Source: Clostridia bacterium
Lineage (GTDB): Bacteria; Bacillota; Clostridia; Oscillospirales; CAG-272
Length of the DNA stretch: 46,131 bases
Direction: 5' to 3'
Assembly: GCA_017456905.1 (NCBI GenBank)
Contig: JAFTIL010000020.1
Location: 1 to 46,131, forward strand
The position numbers were made by a program, and so were the translations under genes. Position 1 is the first letter of the stretch. Each line of letters starts with the position of its first letter. The notes under the pieces are model-generated. The model was given only the letters and a program-made list of their open reading frames with translations. It was not told the origin of the DNA and ran no database searches. Positions 1-6,535 of the stretch are shown here, one piece after another.

Positions 1-155
1 AATTGTTGTTTACAGGGTTATTGTGATTCTGTAGGGGCGGATTCCATATCCGCCCGTTCGCCCTAAAGGTCTATGGATATCAATGTTTTTTTATATCGGG
101 CGGATATGGAATCCGCCCCTACGGGTTTTCATTAAACCTCAGCTAAACAACAATT
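1..155. repeat. Intergenic palindromic element (nested inverted repeats)
   Basis: The outer ends are a 12-bp inverted repeat (1-12 AATTGTTGTTTA, 144-155 its complement). Inside is a 26-bp inverted repeat (31-56 and 97-122), and each of those arms is itself a hairpin built on GGGCGGAT/ATCCGCCC. No reading frame is apparent. The outer end TAAACAACAATTTATCTTT recurs almost exactly at the right border of the element at 8241-8421, so the two elements may use the same insertion context or share ends. This looks like a small non-autonomous MITE-like or REP-like element. The window begins exactly at the left end, so its true left border cannot be confirmed. Confidence 0.75.
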
Positions 156-173
156 TATCTTTTCTTTAACATA

Positions 174-460
174 AAAAAACAATCCCCGACAGAGAGATCA
201 TGCTCTGTCGGGGACGAATTTCTAACAAAATCCGCGGTACCACCCACGATTGAGGGAAACACTTTAGGTTCTTCCCTCCTCTTTCGCGCCATAACGGTGC
301 GCCGCCGTCAGATACTACCCCGGCAATCACAAAGATTGCGCGGCTCGGTCTGCCCTCGGAAGTCCATTCGCGCGGTCTCCGTCCCGCGTTTCCAGCATCG
401 GCGGGTCTCTATATCGGAGGGGGTGCGGTACTCTTCTTCGTCACAGGTTTTGATGATGAT
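174..460 (-). ncRNA. T-box leader (tRNA-sensing riboswitch), probably tRNA-Trp
   Basis: Read on the minus strand, the region carries the T-box sequence TGGGTGGTACCGCGG (232-246). It is followed by a strong intrinsic terminator: 12-bp stem arms 183-194 and 203-214, then a U tract at 174-180. Upstream are the AGAGA-like and GATGCTGGAAAC elements of Stem I. The specifier loop reads GAA-UGG-ACUUCCGAG, with the proposed UGG (Trp) codon at 364-366. In this leader family the specifier normally follows GAA and precedes a purine, which favours UGG; GAC (Asp) in the shifted register is the alternative. Uncharged tRNA binding would favour the antiterminator and allow transcription of the gene off the left edge, plausibly trpS, trp biosynthesis or Trp transport. 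The palindromic element at 1-155 lies between the terminator and that gene. Confidence 0.88.
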
Positions 461-462
461 AT

Positions 463-491
463 ATAATAGCACAATTTTGGTGGTTTGTCAA
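463..491 (-). promoter_or_regulatory. Sigma-A-type promoter of the T-box leader
   Basis: Minus-strand TTGACA (486-491) and TATTAT (463-468) are separated by 17 bp, just upstream of Stem I. It is back to back with the plus-strand promoter at 520-548. Confidence 0.8.
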
Positions 492-519
492 GAGGTTTTG
501 ATTATTTTGTCCCAAGCTC

Positions 520-548
520 TTGACAAGGAAACGATAACATGATATAAT
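520..548 (+). promoter_or_regulatory. Consensus sigma-A promoter
   Basis: TTGACA (520-525), 17-bp spacer, TATAAT (543-548): a perfect match. It drives the small membrane protein whose ATG is at 578, leaving a leader of about 20 nt that contains the ribosome binding site AAAGGA (563-568). Confidence 0.88.
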
Positions 549-577
549 GATACCATCAAGTGAAAGGATGTGATTCT

Positions 578-1030
578 ATGACCAGATTCGCCTGTGCCAA
601 ACTCATACGTCGATATATCATCACGGCAGGTATTTTTTCTCTCGTCCTCGGATCAATAGCAGGATTGGTCTCCCAATCTGTCCTTGTGGGTATCATTCTG
701 TTTCTCGACTTTGCAATTTGGATGACGGGAATTCCTCTGTTGATTAACCGAAATGCCTTTTCCCGTGTGACTGTAGATAAGAACGGAATCCGAAATAAGT
801 ATATTGGATTTTCCTGGGCTGAAATGGAAAATTATCGAATCATTGACCTCAAAATCGGATACGGCGGTATTGGTTTATCGTTTATGAGAGAAGAAATTCT
901 CTGTTTCGGCGAAATCCCCTCCAACCGCTCCTTCATCGGTTTAAATCCTCGCAAAGCCGTATTTATCATTTTGGATCAAAAAACGAAAAAAGCTATGGCC
1001 TCATTTTCCAATAACCAATTTTTAGTTTAA
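578..1030 (+). CDS. Hypothetical two-pass membrane protein with PH-like C-terminus
   Basis: This 150-aa protein is not recognised by name. The ATG at 578 is chosen because AAAGGA sits 9 nt upstream; an in-frame GTG at 560 has no ribosome binding site. Two hydrophobic segments lie near residues 12-32 and 35-55, followed by a soluble region of about 90 residues (VTVDKNGIRNKYIGFSWAEM and onward). That pattern of two short helices followed by a small beta-rich domain resembles the small bacterial PH-like membrane proteins, which is inference. It is a single-gene unit with its own consensus promoter, convergent with the glycosidase-like pair, with 18 bp between stop codons and no clear terminator hairpin. 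Confidence 0.7.
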   Translation: MTRFACAKLIRRYIITAGIFSLVLGSIAGLVSQSVLVGIILFLDFAIWMTGIPLLINRNAFSRVTVDKNGIRNKYIGFSWAEMENYRIIDLKIGYGGIGLSFMREEILCFGEIPSNRSFIGLNPRKAVFIILDQKTKKAMASFSNNQFLV

Positions 1031-1048
1031 CAAAAATCATAAAAATAA

Positions 1049-2488
1049 TTAAATCTCCTTCACGGTCGTTCCGCACAGGGTATAGAACTTCCCGTCGGAG
1101 ACGCTCTCCTTGATCGCCAGCCTGATGGGGGTCTCGCCCTCAAACATACCGATGGCAACCTCGTAGTCTCCCGCGGGGAGGTGGCAAAGGTCGAGTCGGA
1201 GTTGAACCGTCTGCTTTTCGTTCGGCAACCACTTGCGATTGTCGGTCTCCACGGGAATGACATAGTCCTTCCCCGCCGTACTGCGGAAGCGAAAGACCAG
1301 ATCGTACTTGCGGTAGGCCTTGGCCCAGCCGCGGTTCTCCACGTCCAGCGTGATCACGTTATGGGCAGTGGGAGTGAGAGTGGGCATGGTCATACCCGTG
1401 ATAAAGTACCAGTAGCCCAAGCGATTCGCACAATACTCGGTGAGGTAGTACTCGTTTTTCAGCCACTCACGGGGATAGCCGTGGAAGCCCGCAAAGGTAG
1501 CATGACAGCGTTTGAAGGCCTCGATGGCAGTAAAACCATCACGGAAGTGGTCGTTGTGGCTGTGAACATAGCCGTAATGCTCCATCTCAATGGCAGTGGG
1601 TGCATTCTTCCATAGGCAATCAAAGGCCCAAGGAGCACGGAGGGTGTCATAATCGTTGACTTGGGTGTAATAGTTACAACACACCGAATCGTCCTGCACG
1701 CCAAAGCCCCGCTCGTAGGCGTAGTCCAAAATTTCTTGCACCTCGGCCTGACCGTGGGCGATACGGCAGGAGATGTGATCGTCGTTGCACAACACCCAAG
1801 TGTCGGGAAAATATTTGGCATGAAGGTCGAAGTGCTTCTTGACTACGGGAGGCGGGATGATCTCCCCCGTACCGCAAGCGGTGTGTCCTTCGCCCCAGGT
1901 GCCCATGGTGCCCACGTCAATGCATTCGATGAGGGGATGACCGTTGAACTTTTCGCCCAGGGTATACAGCAAGCGCTCCACGTGGTGGAGGAAGATGGGA
2001 TCGCCGTAGTCGGGCTGGAGTCTGCCGCCGGGGAGGCGGTAGCCTTTGGCGCCCTGCTCATAGACGTAAGCAGGGGTGGCATGGTTCAAGTTAGGATCGT
2101 TTTCATAGGAACAAACGCGGAGGGAAAATTTATAGCCGCGGGGAGCCCAGAAATCCATGATCTTGTCCAGATAGGAGAAATCGTAGACGCCCTCTGATTT
2201 CTCTACATCGCCCCAATCGAAGCGGAGGTAGAGGTGATTGAGGCCGGGGAAATCGGTGAGATCGTCGGCGTGATCGTGGTGGACACGGTAATTCTCGCGG
2301 CCGTAGCCGTTGTCGATGTAGTGCCAGAACCAGCCCTTATGGGGATTCTTCAGAGGGGTCTTATCGTCCACGAGGGGGCGGAGGTCAATAAAGTCGGCGC
2401 GGACAGCGCGGTTATCAAACATACCACAGAGGGTCTGGGAGCCACCGGGGGTGGGGGCGGGCATGAGGTTAGGGTATTTCTTTTCCAT
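1049..2488 (-). CDS. TIM-barrel glycoside-hydrolase-like protein (DUF4832-type), copy 2
   Basis: This 479-aa protein is the downstream member of a tandem pair. The N-terminal motif KNPHKGWFWHY resembles the NPxKG/NPxRG start of DUF4832-type proteins. A TIM-barrel-like part follows (LYLRFDWGDVEKSEGVYDFS, then DVGTMGTWGEGHT), where the Glu of GTWGEGH is a candidate catalytic acid. A C-terminal beta domain (DVENRGWAKAYRKYDLVFRF to GDYEVAIGMFEGE) completes it. There is no signal peptide, so it should be cytoplasmic and would act on imported oligosaccharides or glycosides; the substrate is unknown. The ATG is preceded by AAAGGAGGAT. It lies 20 bp after the stop of its paralogue, in the same operon. 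The assignment as a glycosidase is inference from fold-like motifs. Confidence 0.72.
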   Translation of the reverse strand: MEKKYPNLMPAPTPGGSQTLCGMFDNRAVRADFIDLRPLVDDKTPLKNPHKGWFWHYIDNGYGRENYRVHHDHADDLTDFPGLNHLYLRFDWGDVEKSEGVYDFSYLDKIMDFWAPRGYKFSLRVCSYENDPNLNHATPAYVYEQGAKGYRLPGGRLQPDYGDPIFLHHVERLLYTLGEKFNGHPLIECIDVGTMGTWGEGHTACGTGEIIPPPVVKKHFDLHAKYFPDTWVLCNDDHISCRIAHGQAEVQEILDYAYERGFGVQDDSVCCNYYTQVNDYDTLRAPWAFDCLWKNAPTAIEMEHYGYVHSHNDHFRDGFTAIEAFKRCHATFAGFHGYPREWLKNEYYLTEYCANRLGYWYFITGMTMPTLTPTAHNVITLDVENRGWAKAYRKYDLVFRFRSTAGKDYVIPVETDNRKWLPNEKQTVQLRLDLCHLPAGDYEVAIGMFEGETPIRLAIKESVSDGKFYTLCGTTVKEI

Positions 2489-2508
2489 GTTCAGATCCTC
2501 CTTTCCTG

Positions 2509-3948
2509 TCAGACACTTCGGACGGTAGCACGTCCGATTGTGTAGAAGCCCTCGTCAAGGGCGGTTTCCTTGATGGCCAGCTTGATAGGCCGCTCCCCCT
2601 CAAAGAGGCCGACGGCTATCTCATATTCGCCCGCGGGCACCCCTCGGGCATCCACGCGGAGGTCGAGGGTTACGGGGACACCGGGGAGCCAGTCGCGGTT
2701 GTCGACGTCCAAGGGAATAATATAACTTCCCCGCTCATTCTTCAAGCGAAGCTTGAGATCATACGGCCAGTAGGCTCTCGCCCAGCCGCGGTTTTCGATG
2801 TCAAGGGAGATGATATTGTAGGCGGTATCCGTCAACTCGGGGATGGTGGCTCCCGTGACAAAGTACCAGTAGCCCAAACGGTTGGCGCAGTATTCTGTGA
2901 GGTAGAACTCATTTTCCAACCACACACGGGGATAGGCGTGAAAGCCCGCGAAGGTAGCGTGGGCGGATTTAAAAGCCTCCATGGCGGTAAGGCCGTCGCG
3001 GAAGTAGCTCTCGAATTGGGGCTTGATGTAGGTGTAGTGGGCCATTTCGATAACGTTCGGGCAGTTATCGGCCAGCTTATCAAAAGCCCAGGGTGCGCGC
3101 ATGGTATCGTAGCCGTTCATTTGGAAGTAGTAATCACAGCAGATGGAATCGTCCTGCACACCCATGCCACGGGCGTTGGCGTAGTCCAGGACCTCCTGCA
3201 CCTCAGCCTGTCCGTTGGGGATGCGGCCCACCATGTGGTCATCGTTGCAGACCACAAAGGTATCGGGGAAATACTTGCAATGGAGGTCGAAGTGCTTCTT
3301 GACCATATCCATAGTGTAAATAACCCCATCGCCCTCCACGGTGTGTCCTTCGCCCCAGGTACCATAGGTACCCACGTCGATAAGCTCGATGCGTGGGTCT
3401 CCATTATATTTTGCGCCGAGGGCGGCCATGAATTTTTCCAAACACTCCATGAATATAGAGTCGTTATAATCGGGCTGGATCTTGCCGTTCTCCAGTTCGT
3501 AGCAGCGGGCGCCCTTCTCGTAAACATAGGCAGGGGTGGCATAGTTCAGGTTAGGATCTGCCTCATAGGTACAAACGCGGAGCGCAAAAGTGTAGCCGTA
3601 GGCCCCCCATTTCTCCATAATCCCATCCAAATAAGAGAAATCGTATACCCCCTCCTCTTTTTCCACGTCTCCCCAGTCAAAGCGGAGGTAGAGGTGGTTG
3701 AGACCGGGGAAATCAAGAACGGGATCATTCTCATAACCGTGGCGGTAGGCAGCGCGGCCACAGCCGTTGTCGATGAAGTGCCAGAACCAGCCCTTATGGG
3801 GGTTTTTCAGAGGGGTCTTATCGTCCACTAAAAGCCGGAGATCAATAAAGTTCTTTTTGGCAGTCTTATCGTCGGTCATAAAACACATGGTTTGACATTC
3901 CAGATCACCCGGAACGTCAATGATGTTGGGAAATTGATGATCGTACAT
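2509..3948 (-). CDS. TIM-barrel glycoside-hydrolase-like protein (DUF4832-type), copy 1
   Basis: This 479-aa protein is the promoter-proximal member of the pair and has exactly the same length as its neighbour. Long stretches are identical between the two, including the segment around LVDDKTPLKNPHKGWFWH and the segment LNHLYLRFDWGDVEK; differences concentrate around residues 65-80, 150-180 and 315-330. The putative active-site segment DVGTYGTWGEGHT is conserved. The start ATG follows AAAGGAGGGTTTCTT. It has no secretion signal. Its promoter is at 3978-4006. The tandem arrangement suggests duplication followed by divergence, perhaps to different glycosides; that is inference. Confidence 0.72.
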   Translation of the reverse strand: MYDHQFPNIIDVPGDLECQTMCFMTDDKTAKKNFIDLRLLVDDKTPLKNPHKGWFWHFIDNGCGRAAYRHGYENDPVLDFPGLNHLYLRFDWGDVEKEEGVYDFSYLDGIMEKWGAYGYTFALRVCTYEADPNLNYATPAYVYEKGARCYELENGKIQPDYNDSIFMECLEKFMAALGAKYNGDPRIELIDVGTYGTWGEGHTVEGDGVIYTMDMVKKHFDLHCKYFPDTFVVCNDDHMVGRIPNGQAEVQEVLDYANARGMGVQDDSICCDYYFQMNGYDTMRAPWAFDKLADNCPNVIEMAHYTYIKPQFESYFRDGLTAMEAFKSAHATFAGFHAYPRVWLENEFYLTEYCANRLGYWYFVTGATIPELTDTAYNIISLDIENRGWARAYWPYDLKLRLKNERGSYIIPLDVDNRDWLPGVPVTLDLRVDARGVPAGEYEIAVGLFEGERPIKLAIKETALDEGFYTIGRATVRSV

Positions 3949-3977
3949 AAGAAACCCTCCTTTGGATCGTTATTTTT

Positions 3978-4006
3978 ATGATACCACAGGAGGGGAAATT
4001 TGTCAA
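3978..4006 (-). promoter_or_regulatory. Promoter of the tandem glycosidase-like operon
   Basis: Minus-strand TTGACA (4001-4006) and TATCAT (3978-3983) with a 17-bp spacer, directly upstream of the ribosome binding site of the 2509-3948 gene. It lies right after the terminator of the sigma-factor unit. Confidence 0.82.
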
Positions 4007-4025
4007 GGAAATCATTTGTTAGCAC

Positions 4026-4049
4026 AAAAGGAGCCGAACGGCTCCTTTT
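4026..4049 (-). terminator. Intrinsic terminator of the sigma-factor/100-aa gene unit
   Basis: The hairpin AAAAGGAGCC-GAAC-GGCTCCTTTT is just beyond the stop of the 4055-4357 gene. The stem is symmetrical, with U residues at its 3' foot on the minus strand. Confidence 0.8.
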
Positions 4050-4054
4050 ATGTT

Positions 4055-4357
4055 TTATTCAGATACGGTCTTACTCTTTTGCTCATGATATACGCTCACG
4101 TAAAAATCCAATAGTCCCTTCAAGGTCTGCTCTCGGGCAATCATCACCTCTTTCATGGCGTGGATCTTTTCCAAAGCTACCTCCTTGCAGTAAGGCAGAG
4201 GCTCGCCGTAATGCTCGGAAGCACTTTCTTCAACCTGCACGAAGGAGCCGGATTCCTCCACTCCCGTCATGTAGAAAACAACCTTATCAATGCTTTCCAG
4301 TTGATCCTGGGTGGTCACGATGCGGTCCCAGATCTCTCTTAACGTTAATTCTGTCAT
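4055..4357 (-). CDS. Hypothetical 100-aa partner of the fused sigma factor
   Basis: This protein (MTELTLREIWDRI...) matches no family I recognise. The start is placed at 4357 because AGGAAG lies 6 nt upstream; a second ATG two codons earlier is possible, and the longer frame would overlap the upstream gene. It is acidic, probably helical and lacks transmembrane or metal-binding motifs. It begins 20 bp after the stop of the sigma-factor gene and ends at a terminator, so the two are cotranscribed. The position is where anti-sigma or co-regulator genes are often found, but it does not look like a zinc anti-sigma factor (no HxxxCxxC), so its role is unknown. Confidence 0.7.
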   Translation of the reverse strand: MTELTLREIWDRIVTTQDQLESIDKVVFYMTGVEESGSFVQVEESASEHYGEPLPYCKEVALEKIHAMKEVMIAREQTLKGLLDFYVSVYHEQKSKTVSE

Positions 4358-4376
4358 GATCATCTTCCTTTCGTCT

Positions 4377-5996
4377 TTACTGATGATTTTGCCACACGGC
4401 TGTACAGATGCGCTTCTGCTCAGCATCGGTGGGCATGGTCAAAAGCCCTTCCTTCAGCAACAGATAGGTATAGGCATTGGGCTGATAGAAGCGGTGATGG
4501 GCGTGGAATTCCTTCTCGTTGTCCGAGAGATAATCGGGAATGAGGGAGGTCACCAGCTCGGCGTAACCAACGGCAGGATGGTCACCCACGGCAGGGGCGA
4601 TCTCTTCAAAGACGGTTTCACGCAAAAGCTTGTAGAGCCGGTCGATCTGATCGGCGGTGAAGTAAGGGATCATCAGACGGAGCTTGCCGTCCTTCATTTC
4701 GGCGTAGCTCTCCCGCACGGCATAGGCGATGATATCCTTGTCAGGCTCAGTGGGAAAAGCGCCTTCCCTGGTCAGTTCGTGGAGGCGTTCCCAGTATCCA
4801 ATGTCTCCCATGGGGATCATGGGGCGGTCACCGCCGCATACGGGCGGGTCAAACTGCTGGATCGTGATGCGGCCGTTGCCGTTATGTTTTCCTGACATAC
4901 CACGATAATGAGTGAGATAGTCTGCCTCCTCGGGACTAAATTTCCCTTCCCGCAAAAGCTCAGCATCACTGTAAGCGGCGTCGATGGCGAAGCTGCCGCC
5001 GTCACCGCGCATGGTCTGCTCGTACTTGTTATCAAAGGGAGGATGACATTCGTAAATATGGGCGGCAAAGGTGATGAAATACCACAAAAGGAAGTTTTCA
5101 TCAAGGTCGCATCCATCGAAGCCGATCTCGCGGATGACGGGAAGCTTCGACTTGATCTTTTCATAAAAAATGCGTGAAATACGGGGGAGAGTCTTCACCT
5201 GATAGCGGATCTTTTCAAGCTCATATGTGCTGTCCTGGATGAAGAAGGTGGTGCGGTAGCGGTTCTTGCCCACCTCCTCCAGATAGATCATATCAAGCAT
5301 GGCGGGGATCTTGTCCTCGACAAAGACGGCGGACATATTCATAGCGGCGGCGATCTCGTTCACCGTCATGCCCTGCTTACAGGCGCAAACCAGGCAGATG
5401 TTCTGTGTCAGAAGATCATCCCTGAGTCCCCGCAGGTTCAGGTCGGGGCTATAGCCGCTGATGTAGACGTTGAGGTGCTTGGGGGTGTAGATGCTTTCTT
5501 TCATATCCATACGCTCCTTGAGTTTTTTCTGTGTGTCGGAGAGATACCAACGAACCGTAGCCTCCGAGATGCCGAGGGCTTTGCCGATCTCGCGGCTGTT
5601 CTTGCCCTCATAATATGTCATGACCGTGATCAACCGCCGCATTTTGCCAAGATAGGCCACTTCGCGGCGCAGTCGGGCATAAAGCTCGGCGTTGGCCACT
5701 TCGGTGGGAATGTCCTCGTCCGAAGGGATAGCAACCATCTGCTCGGTTGTGGCCATGGTGGTGTGATCCCGCTCTTTCACACGGCCGCGGACAAAATTGG
5801 CATAGGTATAGCGGCAGACCTGGTAAATGTAGGCATCCATATTCTGAATAGATTTGGAGGCAAAATCATGCTCGCACAAAACCAGCATGATGTCCTGTGC
5901 CAGATCCTCGGCATCCTGAGGATGGCGGGTCTTTGACCAGGCAAAGCCGCTGATCTTTTTGGCGTATTCACGGATCAGCCTTTCGTTGATGTTCAT
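4377..5996 (-). CDS. ECF-type sigma factor fused to winged helix and long C-terminal domain
   Basis: This 539-aa protein has a sigma-70 region 2 at residues 10-75 (DAEDLAQDIMLVLCEHDF, AYIYQVCRYTYANFVRGR) and region 4 at 105-162 (GKNSREIGKALGISEATVRW). A second, winged-helix-like segment lies at about 195-255 (TVNEIAAAMNMSAVFVEDKI, EEVGKNRYRTTFFI). About 280 residues of unrecognised sequence follow, with LLWYFITFAAHIYE near 307 and a terminal LLLKEGLLTMPTDAEQKR. Canonical ECF factors are about 160-200 aa, so most of this protein is extra. A paralogue of the same architecture is at 6536-8152. The likely role is transcription initiation gated by the fused sensory part, but no signal is evident. 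The ATG is preceded by GGAGGAG; a perfect 10-bp palindrome lies at 6021-6030 in the leader. Confidence 0.8.
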   Translation of the reverse strand: MNINERLIREYAKKISGFAWSKTRHPQDAEDLAQDIMLVLCEHDFASKSIQNMDAYIYQVCRYTYANFVRGRVKERDHTTMATTEQMVAIPSDEDIPTEVANAELYARLRREVAYLGKMRRLITVMTYYEGKNSREIGKALGISEATVRWYLSDTQKKLKERMDMKESIYTPKHLNVYISGYSPDLNLRGLRDDLLTQNICLVCACKQGMTVNEIAAAMNMSAVFVEDKIPAMLDMIYLEEVGKNRYRTTFFIQDSTYELEKIRYQVKTLPRISRIFYEKIKSKLPVIREIGFDGCDLDENFLLWYFITFAAHIYECHPPFDNKYEQTMRGDGGSFAIDAAYSDAELLREGKFSPEEADYLTHYRGMSGKHNGNGRITIQQFDPPVCGGDRPMIPMGDIGYWERLHELTREGAFPTEPDKDIIAYAVRESYAEMKDGKLRLMIPYFTADQIDRLYKLLRETVFEEIAPAVGDHPAVGYAELVTSLIPDYLSDNEKEFHAHHRFYQPNAYTYLLLKEGLLTMPTDAEQKRICTAVWQNHQ

Positions 5997-6020
5997 AGGG
6001 GGTAACTCCTCCGACTTTTT

Positions 6021-6030
6021 TGAGCGCTCA
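6021..6030. promoter_or_regulatory. Palindrome TGAGCGCTCA upstream of the fused sigma gene (possible operator)
   Basis: This perfect 10-bp palindrome lies 25-34 bp upstream of the ATG of the 4377-5996 gene and just after a weak TATAAG-like -10 candidate. It would fit a dimeric regulator such as the neighbouring XRE protein, but only this one copy is seen. Confidence 0.3.
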
Positions 6031-6099
6031 CCTTATAAGTACCAAAATTTCAAAAAGTGTTGGTGACAAATTTGAAAGTTTTTTGTAAATCTCCCAAAA

Positions 6100-6312
6100 T
6101 CAAGTATCTCCCGTCAAAAGATAGGCTACCGCCACGCCAAGAAGCTCCGCAAGCTCATCCAGCCTTGAGACGTCGGGAAAGGATTGCCCTCGTTCCCATT
6201 TGGATATAGCTTGAGACGTGACACCCAGCTTATCCGCCAAAGCGATTTGGGTCATGCCCTTTTTTTGGCGCAAGCGGCTGATCCGCTCGCCTACTTGCTT
6301 GATTTCGATCAT
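6100..6312 (-). CDS. Small XRE-family helix-turn-helix regulator
   Basis: This 70-aa protein is a single HTH_3 domain: GERISRLRQKKGMTQIALAD, then LGVTSQAISKWERGQSFPDV, then LDELAELLGVAVAYLLTG. The ATG at 6312 follows GGAGGT at the right distance; an upstream GTG is less well placed. It is the DNA-binding part only, with no extra sensor domain, so it probably acts as a dimeric repressor. It sits between the two fused sigma factor genes, on the same strand, 103 bp upstream of the first. This makes regulation of that gene or itself plausible, but no direct evidence exists. Confidence 0.88.
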   Translation of the reverse strand: MIEIKQVGERISRLRQKKGMTQIALADKLGVTSQAISKWERGQSFPDVSRLDELAELLGVAVAYLLTGDT

Positions 6313-6336
6313 ACGCACCTCCCGTTGGTTTTCTTC

Positions 6337-6367
6337 ATTATAACATTAAAGTTGGGTGAAAAGTCAA
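6337..6367 (-). promoter_or_regulatory. Candidate promoter of the XRE gene
   Basis: Minus-strand TTGACT (6362-6367) and TATAAT (6337-6342) are separated by a long 19-bp spacer. A 10-bp sequence, AAAGTTGGGT, lies across the spacer (6348-6357) and recurs at 6403-6412, which could be a binding site for the XRE regulator. Confidence 0.5.
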
Positions 6368-6456
6368 GGGGCTATTTGACTATATAGTGTCTTTTTCGGA
6401 GAGAAAGTTGGGTCACAGACGGGAAAGTTACAAAAAATTCAAACATCTTTGTTCGG

Positions 6457-6490
6457 CAAAAATTGAGGGGAGAGCGTTGGCTCTCCCCTC
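6457..6490 (-). terminator. Intrinsic terminator of the second fused sigma gene
   Basis: The hairpin GAGGGGAGAGC-GTTG-GCTCTCCCCTC (6465-6490) is followed on the minus strand by a U-rich run (6457-6464). It separates the 6536-8152 gene from the XRE gene, so the two sigma units are transcribed separately. Confidence 0.85.
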
Positions 6491-6535
6491 TTTCGACGAT
6501 TTTTATTTGTATTTCTATTTTTTCCTTGTTATTTG

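Noticed and set aside
1-171. Insertion sequence with transposase at the left edge
   Set aside because: Only nested palindromes are present and no reading frame resembling a transposase.
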